From the NCBI GenBank assembly GCA_964415175.1, contig CAYPYG010000002.1, forward strand, positions 1-64,000: DNA of 64,000 nt, written 5' to 3'. Below, piece by piece: positions 33,995-41,223 of this stretch. Each line of letters opens with the position of its first letter. The first letter of the stretch is position 1. The translations under genes were made by a program, and so were the position numbers. Under the pieces are notes generated by a model, which saw nothing but the letters and a program-made list of their open reading frames with translations, ran no database searches and was not told the DNA's origin. The DNA comes from UBA2231 sp964415175. GTDB taxonomy: Bacteria; Elusimicrobiota; Elusimicrobia; Elusimicrobiales; UBA9959.

Positions 33995-34870
33995 ATGGAA
34001 AAGGACTTTTTCGAAGAGCTGCAGGAGCAGCTCAAGGCGCTCAAACAGCGCCAGGGAGGCGGAATGGAAAAGGATCTCAGCGGTAAGATACTGGCCGGCA
34101 TGATAGGGCTTTTCGCCGTCATGTTCTTCTTCTCGGCCTATTTCATAGTAAGACCCGGCGAGGTGGCGGTAAAGACCCGCCTGGGCAAGATAGTAGACTC
34201 CTACGACGAGGGCATACACTTCAAGGTCCCCTTCCTGGAGGACATAACCCGCTTCTCCATACAGATACAGCGCGCGGACATCAAGTCCCAGGCCTTCTCC
34301 AAGGACCTGCAGACGATGAACACCCACCTGGTGGTCAATCACCGCATACAGAAAGACACCGTGGTCAGCATCTTCCGCAACCTCGGCCCGAACTATGTCA
34401 ACTCCATCGTCGACCCCACGGTGCAGGAGATCTTCAAGTCCATCGCGGCCAAGTTCTCCGCCGAAAAGATCATCGGCGAGCGCGAGGACCTGGTAGCCGA
34501 GATAAACCGGGAATGCAAGGAGCGCCTGAAGACCAAGGAGATCATCGTCACCGACATCTCCGTCGTGGACCTGGACTTCACCGACCAGTTCCTCAAGGCC
34601 GTCGAGGACAAGCAGGTGGCCGAGCAGCAGGCCAAAATGGCCGAAAAGCTCGTCGAGAAATCCAAGAAGGAAGCGGAATCGCAGATAGCCAAGGCCAAGG
34701 GCGAGGCCGAATCCCTCCGCCTGCAGCGCGAGCAGGTCACCAGCCAGATGATCGAACTGCGCAAGGTGGAAGCCCAGCTTAAGGCCATCGAGAAATGGAA
34801 CGGCGTTCTCCCCCAGTATACGGGAGGAGAGGCCGTTCCGTTCATCTCCGTGGGAGCCAAGACAAGATAA
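33995..34870 (+). CDS. SPFH/prohibitin-family membrane protein (HflC-like)
   Basis: 291 residues. A short charged N-terminal helix (about 1-24) is followed by one membrane helix (32-52), the SPFH domain (IVRPGEVAVKTRLGKIVDSYDEGIHF onward, to about 205) and a long coiled coil (210-270; AEQQAKMAEKLVEKSKKEAE). Such proteins form large ring-like cages in the inner membrane that control FtsH or organise microdomains. HflK and HflC normally come as a pair; only one is here, so prohibitin-like is safer than HflC. A terminator follows. Confidence 0.88.
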   Translation: MEKDFFEELQEQLKALKQRQGGGMEKDLSGKILAGMIGLFAVMFFFSAYFIVRPGEVAVKTRLGKIVDSYDEGIHFKVPFLEDITRFSIQIQRADIKSQAFSKDLQTMNTHLVVNHRIQKDTVVSIFRNLGPNYVNSIVDPTVQEIFKSIAAKFSAEKIIGEREDLVAEINRECKERLKTKEIIVTDISVVDLDFTDQFLKAVEDKQVAEQQAKMAEKLVEKSKKEAESQIAKAKGEAESLRLQREQVTSQMIELRKVEAQLKAIEKWNGVLPQYTGGEAVPFISVGAKTR

Positions 34871-34889
34871 TAGTCAGGCGTTTTCACAA

Positions 34890-34920
34890 AAAACCCGGCC
34901 CAACGCCGGGTTTTTTATTT
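34890..34920 (+). terminator. Rho-independent terminator
   Basis: AACCCGGC / GCCGGGTT stem followed by TTTTTTATTT, 20 bases after the prohibitin-like stop. A-run on the left side means it could also work in reverse. Confidence 0.88.
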
Positions 34921-34936
34921 CCCCTCCCCGGAATTT

Positions 34937-34996
34937 ATCAATATTTTTAATTTAGGGCTTGACAAAATCAATATCAAATTCTATTATATCAATATC
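34937..34996 (+). promoter_or_regulatory. Near-consensus promoter with three ATCAATAT boxes
   Basis: TTGACA (34959-34964), a 17-base spacer and TATTAT (34982-34987) make the best sigma-70-type promoter in the window. Three copies of ATCAATAT(C) lie at 34937-34944, 34967-34975 and 34988-34996: upstream of the -35, inside the spacer, and directly after the -10. Their placement fits a repressor, most likely the HTH-containing DUF2089 protein encoded first in the operon. The leader is about 40 bases. Confidence 0.7.
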
Positions 34997-35035
34997 AAGT
35001 TTGTTTTTTATTTAGTCAGAGCAAGGATAAATAAA

Positions 35036-35413
35036 ATGAATATACCTACTAAATGTCCCGCCTGCGACGGAGGAATGATCATAACTGAAATGGCCTGCGC
35101 CAAATGCAAGACCTCGATAAAAGGCGCCTTCGAACTCAATGAGCTGACGACGCTCAGCGAAGACAACCTGGCGTTCCTGAAGGTCTTCATCGCGGCCAGG
35201 GGCAGCATAAAAGAGGTAGAGCGAGCCCTGGGAATATCCTACCCGACGGTGCGGGCCAGGCTGGACGGACTCGTCCGGGCCATGGGCCTGTCGGCCGCGA
35301 CGGAGAACCTGGGACGGCGAAAGGCGGAGATCATCGAAAGACTGGAGCGGGGGGAGATAGACGCGCAGGCGGCGCTGAAACAGCTGAACGAACTGGAAGG
35401 AGAGAACATATGA
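35036..35413 (+). CDS. DUF2089-family putative transcription regulator
   Basis: 125 residues. A zinc ribbon (CPACDGG then CAKCKT, residues 6-24) is followed by a winged-helix-like part (LTTLSEDNLAFLKVFIAARGSIKEVERALGISYPTVRARL) and a SHOCT-like helix pair at the end (ERLERGEIDAQAALKQL). This is the arrangement of DUF2089 proteins, which sit before small membrane proteins in many genomes and are thought to be regulators. It overlaps the next gene by four bases. It probably represses its own strong promoter through the ATCAATATC boxes. Confidence 0.85.
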   Translation: MNIPTKCPACDGGMIITEMACAKCKTSIKGAFELNELTTLSEDNLAFLKVFIAARGSIKEVERALGISYPTVRARLDGLVRAMGLSAATENLGRRKAEIIERLERGEIDAQAALKQLNELEGENI

Positions 35414-35781
35414 ACCCGGAAAAGATAAAGATACTTAAAATGCTCGAAGAGAAGCGGATAAGCTCCGAAGATGCCATGCAGCTCCTGGAGGCCGTCGAAA
35501 AGCTGGACAGGGTGGAGGCTTCCGTCCCGAAACGGGGACGCTTCCTGCGCATACGGGTCTACGAAGGGGAGGGGGAGAAAGCCAAGGTGAACATCAATGT
35601 CCCGCTCGGCTGGTCCAAACTCCTGGCCCCGTTCATAGAGGGGAAGATAAAGGCCCGGCTGCAGGAAAAGGGCTATGACCTGGACCTGGGGAAGATACAG
35701 GAATACATCGAAAGCGGAGAAGCCGGCCGCATAGTGGACGTCCAGGACGGCAACAATAAGGTAGAGATATATATAGATTGA
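35410..35781 (+). CDS. SHOCT-like protein of the DUF2089 operon
   Basis: 123 residues. An N-terminal SHOCT-like two-helix motif (KIKILKMLEEKRISSEDAMQLLEAV) is followed by a strand-rich domain (LRIRVYEGEGEKAKVNINVPLGWSKLLAPFIEGKIKARL) often found in proteins of this operon type, and an acidic end (VDVQDGNNKVEIYID). No signal peptide or membrane helix. The same short helix motif ends the first and third proteins of the operon, which suggests the three interact. Function unknown. Confidence 0.75.
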   Translation: MNPEKIKILKMLEEKRISSEDAMQLLEAVEKLDRVEASVPKRGRFLRIRVYEGEGEKAKVNINVPLGWSKLLAPFIEGKIKARLQEKGYDLDLGKIQEYIESGEAGRIVDVQDGNNKVEIYID

Positions 35782-35798
35782 TGACACAAGGAGGGACC

Positions 35799-36095
35799 AT
35801 GGGATTCAATGCGAGGAAAGTAAAATGGGGCGTCATTTTCATAGCCGCCGGGGCCATGCTGCTGGCGCACAACTACGGCCTGCTGTCTTTCGAGATCCGC
35901 TTTTCCAGGGACTGGCCGGCCATCCTTATAGCCATAGGCCTGCTGGGGGCTTGGGACGGCCTTTTCCACCGAAGCCGCGCCCGACAGCCGAAAGAGGGGG
36001 ATCCGGAGGCGAGAAAAGCCCTGCGCGACATCCTGGAAAGGATCGAGCGCGGGGAAATAAAAGCCGAGGAGGCCGCGCGCAAACTCAAGGAATAA
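35799..36095 (+). CDS. Small membrane protein with C-terminal SHOCT-like helices (DUF5668/LiaF-like)
   Basis: 98 residues. Two short membrane helices (about 10-27 and 40-58; VKWGVIFIAAGAMLLAHNYGLL and WPAILIAIGLLGAWDGLF) match the small LiaF-type transmembrane domain, followed by a cytoplasmic tail (LRDILERIERGEIKAEEAARKLKE) that resembles the SHOCT-like ends of the two preceding proteins. AAGGAGGG lies three bases before the ATG at 35799, so I choose this over the in-frame TTG/ATG just upstream. The operon could be an envelope-stress sensor. A parS site follows 20 bases after the stop. Confidence 0.75.
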   Translation: MGFNARKVKWGVIFIAAGAMLLAHNYGLLSFEIRFSRDWPAILIAIGLLGAWDGLFHRSRARQPKEGDPEARKALRDILERIERGEIKAEEAARKLKE

Positions 36096-36115
36096 TGCGG
36101 CCAACCCACCCGGGA

Positions 36116-36131
36116 TGTTTCACGTGAAACA
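36116..36131. other. parS: parS site 1 (ParB-binding centromere)
   Basis: A perfect 16-base palindrome TGTTTCACGTGAAACA, identical to the widely conserved chromosomal parS. It lies between the DUF2089 operon and its terminator, 400 bases before parA. Confidence 0.95.
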
Positions 36132-36155
36132 TCGCCGACGCCCCGCAAGCGCATA

Positions 36156-36185
36156 GAGCCGGCTTTCCATAGGCCGGCTCTTTTA
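36156..36185 (+). terminator. Rho-independent terminator of the DUF2089 operon
   Basis: GAGCCGGC paired with GCCGGCTC across a short A/T loop, then TTTTA. parS1 lies between the last stop and this hairpin, inside the 3' untranslated region. Confidence 0.8.
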
Positions 36186-36475
36186 CGCCCATGCCGCCAA
36201 AACCATAAAAACCCCACCCACAGTGACCCGATCATGAGAAATGGACGAAAATCACCAAAATCCCCACTTTTTAACCAAAATCAAGTCTTTTTAGCCCGCA
36301 ATATCCCCCGTATTAACAGGTTTGAGCCCCAAAATCTGTTAGTAACCGCCATCCGCACATGCCAGGCTATTGATAAGTCAAGACCCAGACAGAAGGCACC
36401 GAAAGACCCTCCCGCGCCCCAAAAACCCTGTTGACAGAAAAAAAACAATATTTGTAAACTCTTTGAGGACCTGAA
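36186..36475 (+). promoter_or_regulatory. A/T-rich intergenic region with parA promoter
   Basis: A 290-base gap, much poorer in G/C than its surroundings, between two parS sites. It has no gene I can support; a 66-codon ORF at 36234 lacks any recognisable feature. The parA promoter is likely TTGACA (36431-36436) with TGTAAA (36453-36458), 16-base spacer. Transcription would start near 36465, so parS2 lies in the parA leader. A/T richness near parS sites hints that the replication origin may be close, but no cluster of DnaA boxes is present here. Confidence 0.55.
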
Positions 36476-36491
36476 TGTTTCACGTGAAACA
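36476..36491. other. parS: parS site 2, in the parA leader
   Basis: A second perfect TGTTTCACGTGAAACA, 360 bases from the first and 25 bases before the parA ATG. It lies directly downstream of the parA promoter, so ParB spreading there could repress parAB. Confidence 0.95.
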
Positions 36492-36515
36492 TCGAATGTC
36501 TCCAAGGGGTATAAA

Positions 36516-37355
36516 ATGGGCGAAATAGTGGCGATAGCTAATCAGAAGGGGGGGGTAGGAAAGACCACCACCTCCATAAACCTGGCCGTGGCATTGGCGG
36601 CGCTGGACTACGAGACGCTGCTCATAGATTTCGACCCGCAGAGCAATTCGACATCGGGTCTGGGCGTGGAGACGAAGCATGGAATGCCCGGCATCTACGA
36701 AGTGCTTTGCGAAAAAGCGGAACCGGAGGCGGCCATAAGGCAGACCTCCGTGGAATGGCTGGACATCATACCGACGACCCACAACCTGGCGGGGGCCGAG
36801 ATCGAGCTCGTAAGCGAATTCTCCCGCGAGTCGGTCCTCAAAAGGACGCTCTCAAGGCTGAAGGAGATGTACAAGTTCGTGATAATAGACTGCCCGCCTT
36901 CCCTGGGGCTCCTCACGGTCAACGCCCTTACAGCTTCCGACTCCGTCATCACCCCCGTGCAATGCGAGTATTACGCCATGGAAGGACTGACCTATTTCAT
37001 GAATACGGTCGAAAAGATCCGCCAGGCCCTGAATCCGAACCTCCGGATAGACGGCGGCATCATAACCATGTACGACTCCAGGATCAACCTGGCCAACCAG
37101 GTCCGCAGCGAGATCTCAAAGTATTACGGAGAAAAGCTATACGGCACGGTGGTCCCGCGCAATGTGCGGTTGGCCGAAGCTCCCAGTTATGGCCAGCCCA
37201 TTTTCGTATATGATCCCAGCTCCAGAGGGGCGCAGGCCTACAAAAGCCTGGCCCTCGAATTCCTCAAGCGCCGCGGCGTCAACACCGACACGTATAAGGA
37301 ATCCAATATATGCGTCAGCGAAGAGGCCCTGGCTGATTACGATTTCGGCGGCTAA
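36516..37355 (+). CDS. parA: Chromosome-partitioning ATPase ParA (Soj)
   Basis: 279 residues. The deviant Walker A is IANQKGGVGKTTTSINLA, switch I is IDFDPQSNSTSGLG, and Walker B is FVIIDCPPSLGLLTVNAL. It binds DNA as an ATP dimer and moves ParB-parS complexes. Length and lack of an N-terminal DNA-binding domain match chromosomal Soj rather than plasmid ParA. The 22 or so residues after the ATPase core (ESNICVSEEALADYDFGG) extend the usual C-terminus. parB follows after 48 bases. Confidence 0.97.
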   Translation: MGEIVAIANQKGGVGKTTTSINLAVALAALDYETLLIDFDPQSNSTSGLGVETKHGMPGIYEVLCEKAEPEAAIRQTSVEWLDIIPTTHNLAGAEIELVSEFSRESVLKRTLSRLKEMYKFVIIDCPPSLGLLTVNALTASDSVITPVQCEYYAMEGLTYFMNTVEKIRQALNPNLRIDGGIITMYDSRINLANQVRSEISKYYGEKLYGTVVPRNVRLAEAPSYGQPIFVYDPSSRGAQAYKSLALEFLKRRGVNTDTYKESNICVSEEALADYDFGG

Positions 37356-37368
37356 AAAACCTATATAT

Positions 37369-37374
37369 TATAAT
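37369..37374 (+). promoter_or_regulatory. Possible -10 box for parB
   Basis: TATAAT in an A/T-rich stretch between parA and parB, 29 bases before the parB ATG (SD GGAGGGAAC). parB may be transcribed separately as well as with parA. Confidence 0.4.
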
Positions 37375-37403
37375 CATTTTTTACACACAGCAATGGAGGG
37401 AAC

Positions 37404-38276
37404 ATGAGGCAGGCACTTGGAAAGGGCATAGACGCGCTTATCGCCAGGGTGGAGAATAATGAGGCGAAGAACGGGGTGCTTCAGAAAATACCCGTAGAGC
37501 GCATAGAACCCAACCCGGAGCAGCCCCGCAAGGTATTCCACGACAGTTCTCTCGCCGAACTGGCCCAGTCCATAGCCAGGCACGGCCTCACCCAACCGAT
37601 AGTGGTCAGGCGCGACGCCAAACGGGAATGCTATGTCCTCGTGGCCGGCGAGCGCCGCTGGCGCGCCTCCAAGCTGGCGGGCCTCGCCGATATCGAGGCG
37701 ATAGTGCACAAGGACCTAGACAGGCAGAGCGAGCTGACCAAGTCGCTGATAGAGAACATCCAGCGCGAGGACCTCAACCCCATCGACATGGCCCAGGCCT
37801 ACCGCAAACTGATGGACGAGTTCGGCATCACCCAGGGCGAGCTGGCCCAGTACTGCGGCAAATCCCGCTCTTCCGTGGCCAACACCCTCCGCCTCCTCGA
37901 CCTCGACGAGGACATACAGCGCACCATCCAGTCGGGCCGCATAAAGGAAGGCCATGCGCGCACCCTGATGTCCATAGCCGACAGGGAGAGCCGGCGGCGC
38001 GCCTACGAGCTGATGCTGACCGAGGACTGGACCGTCCGCCAGGCCGAGGACCACGCGCGCGGCCTGGAGGGCGCCGTGCGCCGGCCGCGCCGCGAAGCCG
38101 CCGGACGTCACAAGGTCAAGTCGCCCGAGGTGCAGGAGATGGAGAAGCAGCTCGAGAGCAGGCTGGGCAGCAAGGTGGAAATACATCACGGCGCGGAGGG
38201 GGAGAACGGAAGGATCGTGCTGCATTACTACTCGCTGGAAGATTTCGAAAGAATAACACAGATATTAAAAAAATGA
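37404..38276 (+). CDS. parB: Chromosome-partitioning protein ParB (Spo0J)
   Basis: 290 residues. The N-terminal CTPase/sliding-clamp region shows IPVERIEPNPEQPRKVF, ELAQSIARHGLTQPIVVR and the key motif GERRWRASKLAGL, followed by ENIQREDLNPIDMAQAYRKLM. The helix-turn-helix is ITQGELAQYCGKSRSSVANTLRLL. The C-terminal dimer domain follows a basic linker (about 205-230). It loads at the two parS sites upstream. Its stop overlaps the start of a secreted-protein gene. Confidence 0.97.
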   Translation: MRQALGKGIDALIARVENNEAKNGVLQKIPVERIEPNPEQPRKVFHDSSLAELAQSIARHGLTQPIVVRRDAKRECYVLVAGERRWRASKLAGLADIEAIVHKDLDRQSELTKSLIENIQREDLNPIDMAQAYRKLMDEFGITQGELAQYCGKSRSSVANTLRLLDLDEDIQRTIQSGRIKEGHARTLMSIADRESRRRAYELMLTEDWTVRQAEDHARGLEGAVRRPRREAAGRHKVKSPEVQEMEKQLESRLGSKVEIHHGAEGENGRIVLHYYSLEDFERITQILKK

Positions 38277-39268
38277 CACTAAAGGAACTGACGGCGGTCC
38301 TGCTCCTCCTGGCCCCGGCGGCGGCGACGGCGGCCCAGGAGGAAACTCCCCAGGCCAAGCCCGCCGTCCCGTCGTACCGCTCCCAGGCCGGGGACATGTC
38401 CAGGTATTATCTCTACGCCGACGGCGGCTTTCACGCCGACTGGTACGTGGGCTTCAACAACTGCTGGATAATCAAACTTCCGCCTATCGACACCGCCGGC
38501 TACGCCAGGTCCTTCATCGGCGCCCGCCTGGGCCGGGCGAAGATCATGTCCCACCCGCTGGGCTGGGACCCCACTCCCATCCCGGGCAAGATCTACATGG
38601 GAATATCGCGCGTCCCGTCCTTCAGCGGGGAACAGACCTTTTTTCTCGTCGAGGCCGAGGACCTGCCGCGCGAGCCCCTGCCCAACGACTCGATAAACGG
38701 GGTGGATTCCGCGCAGTGGTTCTGGGCCTCGGTCCCGACGGCCCATATCTCCTCCGACGGCCCGAATTACCTCGCCATCTGGTCCAACTCGCGCTATTTC
38801 ACCTCCGCTTCCAGCTCCCCCATAATAGCGGCCGCCCTGTCCGAAGCGTCGGACGAGGAATCCGCCTGGCTCAACCGCGGCATAAAGGGCGCTCCGCCCA
38901 CCGGAGAGAACACGCTCGAAACGCCGCTGGCGGGCATAAAACCGGCCCTCGCGGTCAAACTGGTCCCGCCGAACGATTACAAGGTGCTGATCAGGGGGTT
39001 CATGGCCGAGGTGAACCCCGGGAAAATAGCGGTCTCCTTCTCGGTGATAGGCGAGGACGTGCGCTCCGCCTGGGTGGAACTCTCCTACGACAAGTTCGAA
39101 TGGCAGCGCATCACGCGCTACCTCTTCCGCCCGCCCTACCAGTTCACTCTGGACAGAGCGAACATGTCCTCCGACATGTTCTACCTCAGGGCGGCCGCCG
39201 TGGACTCGCTGGAGAACACCGGTTATTCCAAGGAAATACTCATCCCGGCGCTGGCGGGGGGGAACTAG
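38273..39268 (+). CDS. Secreted protein, unknown, coupled to parB
   Basis: 331 residues. A signal peptide (MTLKELTAVLLLLAPAAATA) is followed by a mature part with no known enzyme motif; WYVGFNNCWIIKLPP and the C-terminal strands (VSFSVIGEDVRSAWVELSYD, YLFRPPYQFTLDRANM, FYLRAAAVDSLENTGYS) look like an Ig/FN3-type fold. Only one Cys is in the mature protein. The ATG overlaps the parB stop (ATGA), and asd follows after one base, so it sits in a partition-lysine transcript, a curious context. It may bind cell-wall or surface sugars; function unknown. Confidence 0.7.
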   Translation: MTLKELTAVLLLLAPAAATAAQEETPQAKPAVPSYRSQAGDMSRYYLYADGGFHADWYVGFNNCWIIKLPPIDTAGYARSFIGARLGRAKIMSHPLGWDPTPIPGKIYMGISRVPSFSGEQTFFLVEAEDLPREPLPNDSINGVDSAQWFWASVPTAHISSDGPNYLAIWSNSRYFTSASSSPIIAAALSEASDEESAWLNRGIKGAPPTGENTLETPLAGIKPALAVKLVPPNDYKVLIRGFMAEVNPGKIAVSFSVIGEDVRSAWVELSYDKFEWQRITRYLFRPPYQFTLDRANMSSDMFYLRAAAVDSLENTGYSKEILIPALAGGN

Positions 39269-39269
39269 C

Positions 39270-40298
39270 GTGACCGCCCTCACGGTCGGCGTGGTCGGCG
39301 CCTCCGGCATGGTCGGAGGAGAACTGCTGGCGCTCCTGGAAAAAAGGCGTTTCCCCGTCGGGAAACTGCTCCCCTTCAACTCCGGCCGCAGGGAGGCTTT
39401 CGTGCGCTTCCGCGGGAAGACCTGCCGCTGCGCGGCGCCCTCCCTTCCGGCTCTGAAAGAATGCGGCCTGGTCTTTTTCGTCAGCACCGACGAGGTTTCG
39501 GCCCGCTTCGGCAAAAAACTCGCCGCCGCCGGGACCTGGTGCGTAGACGACTCCTCCCATTTCCGGCTGGACCCCTCGGTCCCGCTGGTGATACCCGAGG
39601 TCAACCCCGGCGGGCTCGACGGCCGCTCCCGGCTCATCGCCGGCCCCAACTGCACCATCACCGGCGCCGCCGTCTCCCTGGCGCGCGTCCATCGCCGCTT
39701 CGGGATAAAGGAACTGCGGCTGGCCACCTACCAGGCGGTCTCCGGGGCGGGAAAAAGCGCGATGGAACAGCTCAGGGCCGAGCTCGCCCATTGGCTCAAA
39801 AAAGGCCGCGTGCCGGACCTGCCCGGCCGGGGGCTCCCTCACCCGATCGCCTTCAACGTCTTCCCGCAGGTCGGCGGCTTCGACGCGGAGGGGAATTCCT
39901 CGGAGGAGAACAAAGTCGCCGCGGAGATAAAAAAGATCTGGGGCGCCCCCGGGCTGCGGGTCAGCTGCACCGCCGCGCGGGTGCCCGTGCTGCGCGGCCA
40001 CTCGCTGGCGATCTGGGCCCGCACCGGAAAGCCCTGGACGCTGAAAACCCTCGGCCGCGAAATAGCCGCCGCCGAGGGAGCGGAGCTCCGTACCGGCCGG
40101 ACGGATTATCCCACGCCGCTCGTCGAGGGGAACAGGACCTTCAAAGTCTACGCCGGCCGGCTGCGCCGCTCGGGGACGCACCCGCGCGAATTCCAGCTCT
40201 GGGCCGTCTCGGACAATCTCTACAAGGGAGCGGCCTGGAATTCGGTGCAGATAGCCGAAAAACTTCTGGCGGACGGGAAATTGGGGGGTTTAAAATAA
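39270..40298 (+). CDS. asd: Aspartate-semialdehyde dehydrogenase
   Basis: 342 residues. It reduces aspartyl phosphate to the semialdehyde on the way to lysine/diaminopimelate, threonine and methionine. NADP binding is GVVGASGMVGGELLALLEKR; the catalytic Cys is in GPNCTITG (near 130), and QAVSGAGKSA and the His-containing RVPVLRGHSLAIWA follow. The start is GTG, one base after the previous stop, with GGGGGG as SD. The stop TAA is shared with a following ATA, which seems to start the lipoprotein gene. Confidence 0.95.
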   Translation: MTALTVGVVGASGMVGGELLALLEKRRFPVGKLLPFNSGRREAFVRFRGKTCRCAAPSLPALKECGLVFFVSTDEVSARFGKKLAAAGTWCVDDSSHFRLDPSVPLVIPEVNPGGLDGRSRLIAGPNCTITGAAVSLARVHRRFGIKELRLATYQAVSGAGKSAMEQLRAELAHWLKKGRVPDLPGRGLPHPIAFNVFPQVGGFDAEGNSSEENKVAAEIKKIWGAPGLRVSCTAARVPVLRGHSLAIWARTGKPWTLKTLGREIAAAEGAELRTGRTDYPTPLVEGNRTFKVYAGRLRRSGTHPREFQLWAVSDNLYKGAAWNSVQIAEKLLADGKLGGLK

Positions 40299-40564
40299 AA
40301 CATCTGACGCTCGCCGCGGCGCTGGTCCTTGCCTGCGCCTGCGGACGCAAACCGCAGGAACAGCCTCCCGCTCCGCGGGATCCCGGTTCTCCGGTCCCCT
40401 CCGTCGCCGTCTCCACCGCGGCTCCCTCGGAGGATCCCCTCGCCGCGCCCGCCAACTACATAAAGCGCACCACCGACCAGGTCGGCAGGGCGAAGGCAGC
40501 GGCGGCCCTCTACGAGAATACCGCCGCCAGGCGGATGGACACCTCCGCCCTCGGAGGCGAATGA
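40295..40564 (+). CDS. Small lipoprotein with apparent ATA start codon
   Basis: 89 residues if read from the ATA at 40295. From there the protein is (M)KHLTLAAALVLACACGRKPQ, a textbook lipoprotein signal with the lipobox LVLAC. No ATG, GTG or TTG occurs in frame between the upstream out-of-frame DNA and the lipobox. GGGGGG sits six bases upstream at a proper SD distance, and ATAA overlaps the asd stop just as ATGA overlaps join many other genes here. Either AUA is used as start or an ATG was mutated or misread. The mature part is short, Pro-rich and then charged; its stop overlaps the next ATG. Confidence 0.6.
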   Translation: MKHLTLAAALVLACACGRKPQEQPPAPRDPGSPVPSVAVSTAAPSEDPLAAPANYIKRTTDQVGRAKAAAALYENTAARRMDTSALGGE

Positions 40565-41223
40565 TGGGAGACCTCCTGGCCGGTCATGCGGAAAAGCTGA
40601 TCATAGCGGCCGCCCTCGCGGCCTTCGCCTTCTCGGCCTGGTCCTCCCGGAAGCGCCGTAAGGACCTGGAGCGTTTCGCCCTCGCCAACGGCATGTCCTT
40701 CGACCCGTCGGCCTCGGCCGTGGCCGGCCTGCCCGGCGGAGGCGGAGGCCTTTTCGACCGCGGGAGGCACACCAGGAGGAACCTTATCGGGACGGCCGGC
40801 CCGGGCGGCGGGGAAATGTACTTTTTCGACTACAGCCGCACCACCGGCAGCGGTAAGAACAGGCGGACCCGCCGCTACGCCGTCGCTATCCTCACCGGCG
40901 TCCCCGCCGGCATTCCGGCCTTCGAACTGAGGCCGGAGAACTTCCTGGACCGTTTCATAGAGCTGGCGGGGTTCAGGGACATAGACCTGCCCCAGTTCCC
41001 CGTTTTCTCCAGGAACTACAGGCTTACCGGGGAGGACGCCGAAGGCCTGGCGCGGGTATTCTCCGCGGGGCCGGCGGCTCTCCTCGAAGGGCGCGGGGGA
41101 CTTTTGATGAACGGCGGGGCGGGGCGCCTGACCCTGATGCGCAGCGGCTATGTCGGCGCGGCGGATTATCCCGGCTTCATCGAGGAAGCCAGGGCGGTGT
41201 TCACTTCTTTCCTTTCAAATTAG
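40561..41223 (+). CDS. Membrane-anchored protein, DUF3137-like, unknown
   Basis: 220 residues. One membrane helix near the N-terminus (about 12-28), then a Lys/Arg stretch and a soluble domain: LERFALANGMSFDP, a Gly-rich turn, FFDYSRTTGSGKNRRTRRYAVAIL, and FELRPENFLDRFIELAGFRDIDLPQFPVFSRNYRLTGEDAEGL. This pattern (a predicted small beta domain with a conserved FxLRPE and xFxxxYxL) is common in membrane proteins of unknown role. Overlaps the lipoprotein stop, and its 3' end overlaps the convergent rlmN by 23 bases. Confidence 0.7.
   Translation: MMGDLLAGHAEKLIIAAALAAFAFSAWSSRKRRKDLERFALANGMSFDPSASAVAGLPGGGGGLFDRGRHTRRNLIGTAGPGGGEMYFFDYSRTTGSGKNRRTRRYAVAILTGVPAGIPAFELRPENFLDRFIELAGFRDIDLPQFPVFSRNYRLTGEDAEGLARVFSAGPAALLEGRGGLLMNGGAGRLTLMRSGYVGAADYPGFIEEARAVFTSFLSN

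Noticed and set aside
36234..36434. 66-codon ORF between the two parS sites
   Set aside because: No SD, low-complexity Pro/Lys/Gln-rich product, lies in an A/T-rich regulatory stretch; not supported as a gene.
36516..38276. Plasmid partition system
   Set aside because: ParA lacks the N-terminal HTH of plasmid type Ia, parS is the chromosomal consensus, and neighbours are housekeeping genes.
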